Notes under the pieces: model-generated
Databases searched by the model: none
Told to the model about the DNA's origin: nothing
Seen by the model: the letters and a program-made list of their open reading frames with translations, nothing else
In this document: one piece after another, positions 61,480-64,000 of the stretch
How the letters are laid out: every line of letters begins with the position of its first letter
Numbering within the stretch: position 1 is the first letter of the stretch
Assembly (NCBI RefSeq): GCF_007341385.1
Contig: NZ_VJYD01000002.1
Coordinates: forward strand, 372,001 to 436,000
DNA length: 64,000 nt
DNA from: Flavobacterium daemonense
GTDB taxonomy: Bacteria > Bacteroidota > Bacteroidia > Flavobacteriales > Flavobacteriaceae
Direction: 5' to 3'
Translations under genes and position numbers: made by a program

Positions 61480-64000
61480 ATGAAGAAAATCCTACTATTC
61501 ATAACTTTATTTTACGGTTTTTCAAATGCACTCTATTCCCAGCAAACCACTGAGAATGGAGTTGTTTCGTTTTCATTACCTATCAGAAATTCTTTAAAGT
61601 TTAATAGATATTTAATCAATCCAGCATTCAGTTTTGTACGCGAGTCAGATCCCTATGTGAGTTTTTATAACAAAAGACAATGGGTTCAGTTTGAGAACGC
61701 ACCAAATACTTATTTGTTTAATTATTCAGGCCGTTTTAGAGAAAATGAAGCTTTTGCCGTAGGATTGTTTCAACAAAACTATGGTTTAATGACCACGTTT
61801 GGCGGTATATTCAATTTTGCTCATAATATCGTTTTGGATCAAGACAGCAATTTGACTTTTGGTTTAAATGCAGGAGTTTATCAAAGTGGTTTGAACAAAG
61901 GAAAAATTATATCTGATGATCCAAATATCTTAAACGGAGATTATCCTTCAAATACAATGCTTACAGTAAATCCGGGTATTAACTACGGAACTGCATTTCT
62001 TGATTTTGGCCTTTCGATCAACAATTTAATCCTTTACAATTTTGGTTCTGGAATGGTTAAAGACGATCCAGAAAGAGCGATCGAATTGCATGCCATGTAC
62101 ACGGGTTATATCGACAGTTACGGATTTTTTGACAGAAGTAAATTTTCTGGTATAGTAAAAACAGAAATCAAAAAAGATAAAACGGTTTTATCTGGTCTTG
62201 CCATGATTACAATTCCTAAAGGAGTTTGGGCTCAAGCAGGATATAATACTTTATATGGGATATCTGCCGGACTTGGTATGAATATTTCGCCAAGTATTGC
62301 AATCGAATATAACTACGAAAGAGGTTTTGGTGGCTTTACAAATTTGGGAGGCTCTCATGAGTTTGCAATTGCTTATAAATTCAAAAACAAAAATTACTAT
62401 TACGGTGATGATGATGAAGGTTCTCTTATCGATCCTTCTAAGCCAAAACCTGTAATGGCAAAGAAAACAACAACTGCTCCAGTGACAAGAGTAGATGGAG
62501 CTGAAAAAGCAAGATTAGCTGCTGAAGCAAAAGCAACTGCTGATGCCGAAGCAAAACAAGCAAGACTTGCTGCATCTGAAAAAGTGAAGGCAGATGCCGA
62601 AGCTGCAGCGAAAGCAAAATTAGAAGCAGATAATAAAGCTAAAGCAGATGCTGAAGCATTGAAAATAAAACTTGCCGCAGATGCAAAAGCTAAAGCTGAT
62701 GCCGCTGCTGCAACAAGAGCACAAACTGCAACTGCAAACAGATCGGTTGCTGCGACACAAAAAACACAAGCACAATTAGCAGCAGATAAAGCAAGAGCTG
62801 ATGCTGAGGAACGCAGATTAAAATTAGCTGCTGACAATAAAGCTAAAGTTGATGCTGCCGCTGCAGCGAGAGCGCAAGCCGCTGCAAATAAACCTAGTGC
62901 AGCAGCTGCGAAAACGCCACAACAATTAGCCGCTGATAAAGCGAAGGCAGATGCCGAGGCAATGAAATTAAAACTAGCTGCTGACGCGAAAGCAAAAGCA
63001 GATGCTGAAGCAGCAAAAGCTAAAACTGATGCGGCACCTCAAAAAACGCCAGCACAATTAGCTGCTGACAAAGCAAAAGCCGATGCAGAAGCATTGAAAA
63101 TTAAATTAGCGGCTGATGCAAAAGCGAAAGCGGATGCTGCAGAAGCGAAGAGAAAAGCAGATGCGAAAGCAAAAGCGGAAGCTGCCGACTTACAGTCTAT
63201 TTTAGCGGCAGATGCTAAAGCAAAAGCTGATTCTGATGCATATCAAGCGAGATTAGCTGCAGAAGCAAAAGCAAAAGCGGCTTCAGAAGCTAAAACGAAA
63301 GCGGCAATCGATGCGGCAAACAAAGCGAAAGCCGCAGCAGCATTGAAAGAAAAAGCAGCAGCAGACGCAGCATTAAAAGAAAAATTAGCGGCGGATGCAA
63401 AAGCAAAAGCAGATGCAGAAGCAAGACAAGCATTAATTGCTTCTGAAGCAAAAGCAAAAGCAGATGCAGAGGCATTGAAAATAAAACAAGCTGCCGATGC
63501 GAAAGCAAAAGTAGAAGAGGAAGCAAGACAAGCAAAATTAGCTGCTGATGCAAAAGCAAAAGCAGATGCGGACGCTTTACAAGCTAAACTTGCCGCAGAT
63601 GCAAAAGCGAAAGCAGACGCAGAAGCTTTACAAGCAAAATTAGCTGCTGATGCAAAAGCAAAAGCTGATGCAGAAGCATTACAAGCGAAACTTGCTGCTG
63701 ACGCTAAAGCGAAAGCTGACATGGAAGCTTTACAGGCAAAATTAATTGCAGATGCCAGAGTGAAAGCAGATGCAGAAGCAACGGCAAAAGCAAAAGCGGA
63801 TGCTGAGGCTAAACAATTACAGCAAGCAGAAGAAGCTCGTCAGGCTAAGTTAGCTGCTGACGCTAAAGCGAAAGCAGATGCTGAAGCTCTTAAAGCAAAA
63901 CAAGAAGCTGATGCAAAAGCAAAAGCAGATGAAGAAGCTCGTCAGGCGAAATTAGCGGCAGATGCAAAAGCAAAAGCTGATGCAGAAGCTCTTAAAGTAA
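61480..64000 (+). CDS. PorP/SprF-type outer-membrane protein with a long Ala/Lys/Asp/Glu repeat tail (partial)
   Basis: The frame is open from ATG 61480 to the window end (840 codons seen). A signal peptide (MKKILLFITLFYGFSNALYS) leads into an approximately 290-residue beta-barrel typical of PorP/SprF: FNRYLINPAF, AFAVGLFQQNYG, SNLTFGLNAGVY and a final GGFTNLGGSHEFAIAYKFKN. From about residue 325 the sequence becomes TolA-like, dominated by units such as KLAADAKAKADAEALQA. Between 63541 and 63720 the unit is 17 residues (51 bp). SprF proteins help export type-B-CTD proteins. Normal SprF is about 300-350 residues, so this tail is unusual. The stop lies beyond 64000. Confidence 0.82.
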   Translation, partial: MKKILLFITLFYGFSNALYSQQTTENGVVSFSLPIRNSLKFNRYLINPAFSFVRESDPYVSFYNKRQWVQFENAPNTYLFNYSGRFRENEAFAVGLFQQNYGLMTTFGGIFNFAHNIVLDQDSNLTFGLNAGVYQSGLNKGKIISDDPNILNGDYPSNTMLTVNPGINYGTAFLDFGLSINNLILYNFGSGMVKDDPERAIELHAMYTGYIDSYGFFDRSKFSGIVKTEIKKDKTVLSGLAMITIPKGVWAQAGYNTLYGISAGLGMNISPSIAIEYNYERGFGGFTNLGGSHEFAIAYKFKNKNYYYGDDDEGSLIDPSKPKPVMAKKTTTAPVTRVDGAEKARLAAEAKATADAEAKQARLAASEKVKADAEAAAKAKLEADNKAKADAEALKIKLAADAKAKADAAAATRAQTATANRSVAATQKTQAQLAADKARADAEERRLKLAADNKAKVDAAAAARAQAAANKPSAAAAKTPQQLAADKAKADAEAMKLKLAADAKAKADAEAAKAKTDAAPQKTPAQLAADKAKADAEALKIKLAADAKAKADAAEAKRKADAKAKAEAADLQSILAADAKAKADSDAYQARLAAEAKAKAASEAKTKAAIDAANKAKAAAALKEKAAADAALKEKLAADAKAKADAEARQALIASEAKAKADAEALKIKQAADAKAKVEEEARQAKLAADAKAKADADALQAKLAADAKAKADAEALQAKLAADAKAKADAEALQAKLAADAKAKADMEALQAKLIADARVKADAEATAKAKADAEAKQLQQAEEARQAKLAADAKAKADAEALKAKQEADAKAKADEEARQAKLAADAKAKADAEALKV
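62510..64000 (+). repeat. internal coding repeats of the SprF-like gene
   Basis: Degenerate repeats encoding A(D/E)AKAKADAE units. The best preserved part (63541-63720) has period 51 bp. Reverse-strand open frames here are artefacts of the alanine/lysine codons. Confidence 0.85.

Noticed and set aside
62400..63722. Long minus-strand open frames rich in Ala, Ser and Phe
   Set aside because: They mirror the Ala/Lys/Asp/Glu repeats of the forward gene; low complexity, no start context, no family resemblance.

Overview
The window is a low-GC, gene-dense chromosomal segment of a Flavobacterium-like member of the Bacteroidota. The supporting evidence is: no Shine-Dalgarno sequences; several promoters of the TTG-N18/19-TAnnTTTG type; a PorP/SprF protein of the type IX secretion/gliding apparatus; HU-CCDC81/SPOR and DUF4175 proteins; a GlnRS with a long C-terminal extension; and typical flavobacterial intergenic inverted repeats. 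No phage, rRNA operon, plasmid backbone or CRISPR array was seen.

Layout. (1) 0.1-12.6 kb is a surface-polysaccharide locus: a CapK-like adenylate-forming enzyme, two GT2 and one GT4 glycosyltransferases, UDP-glucuronate decarboxylase, an O-antigen ligase-like protein, a Wzy-like polymerase, a Wzx flippase and a Wzz-like chain-length protein, ending with a large DUF6909-like protein. A broken ORF6N gene sits inside it, followed by an unusual array of palindromes. (2) 12.6-18.5 kb: a REP-associated transposase carrying its own REP-like palindrome, a GH3-family ligase, a membrane coiled-coil protein, tatA, tex and a frameshifted DUF1294 gene. (3) 18.6-24 kb: rpiB, a 780-bp AT-rich gene-free stretch that is a candidate replication origin, a DUF2007 gene, rnr, a GIN-domain protein, a LysE exporter and tRNA-Cys. 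Most genes to the left read leftward and most to the right read rightward. (4) 24-38 kb: folB, a toxin-antitoxin-like pair, glnS, a 1-kb non-coding repeat region, a YtxH/holin/DUF6327 trio, an SPFH protein, secreted unknowns, gltX and DUF4175. (5) 38.4-41.4 kb: ybeY and mnmG, surrounded by a dense cluster of parS-like centromere sites. (6) 41.4-57.2 kb: a methyltransferase, a Skp/OmpH-like lipoprotein, a Pif1-type helicase, a cell-wall SPOR protein, a dprA interrupted by a TGA, trpS, a GxxExxY nuclease-like gene framed by long inverted repeats, plsC, recA, a thioesterase, a DoxX-like protein and holB. (7) 57.5-64 kb: an apparent operon of secreted proteins that includes a type-B-CTD-like protein and a PorP/SprF barrel fused to a very long Ala/Lys/Asp/Glu repeat tail, which runs off the window.

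How the parts fit together. The parS cluster, the candidate origin and the gene-orientation switch all suggest an origin-proximal location; parA, parB and dnaA are not in the window. The most unusual signals are: the ORF6N palindrome array, whose copies translate into variants of the gene's own SQ(I/F)(V/A)(T/I)S motif; the GxxExxY element with inverted repeats of about 90 bp; the duplicated non-coding blocks at 27.3-27.9 and 42.25-42.8 kb; and the three disrupted genes (ORF6N, DUF1294, dprA).
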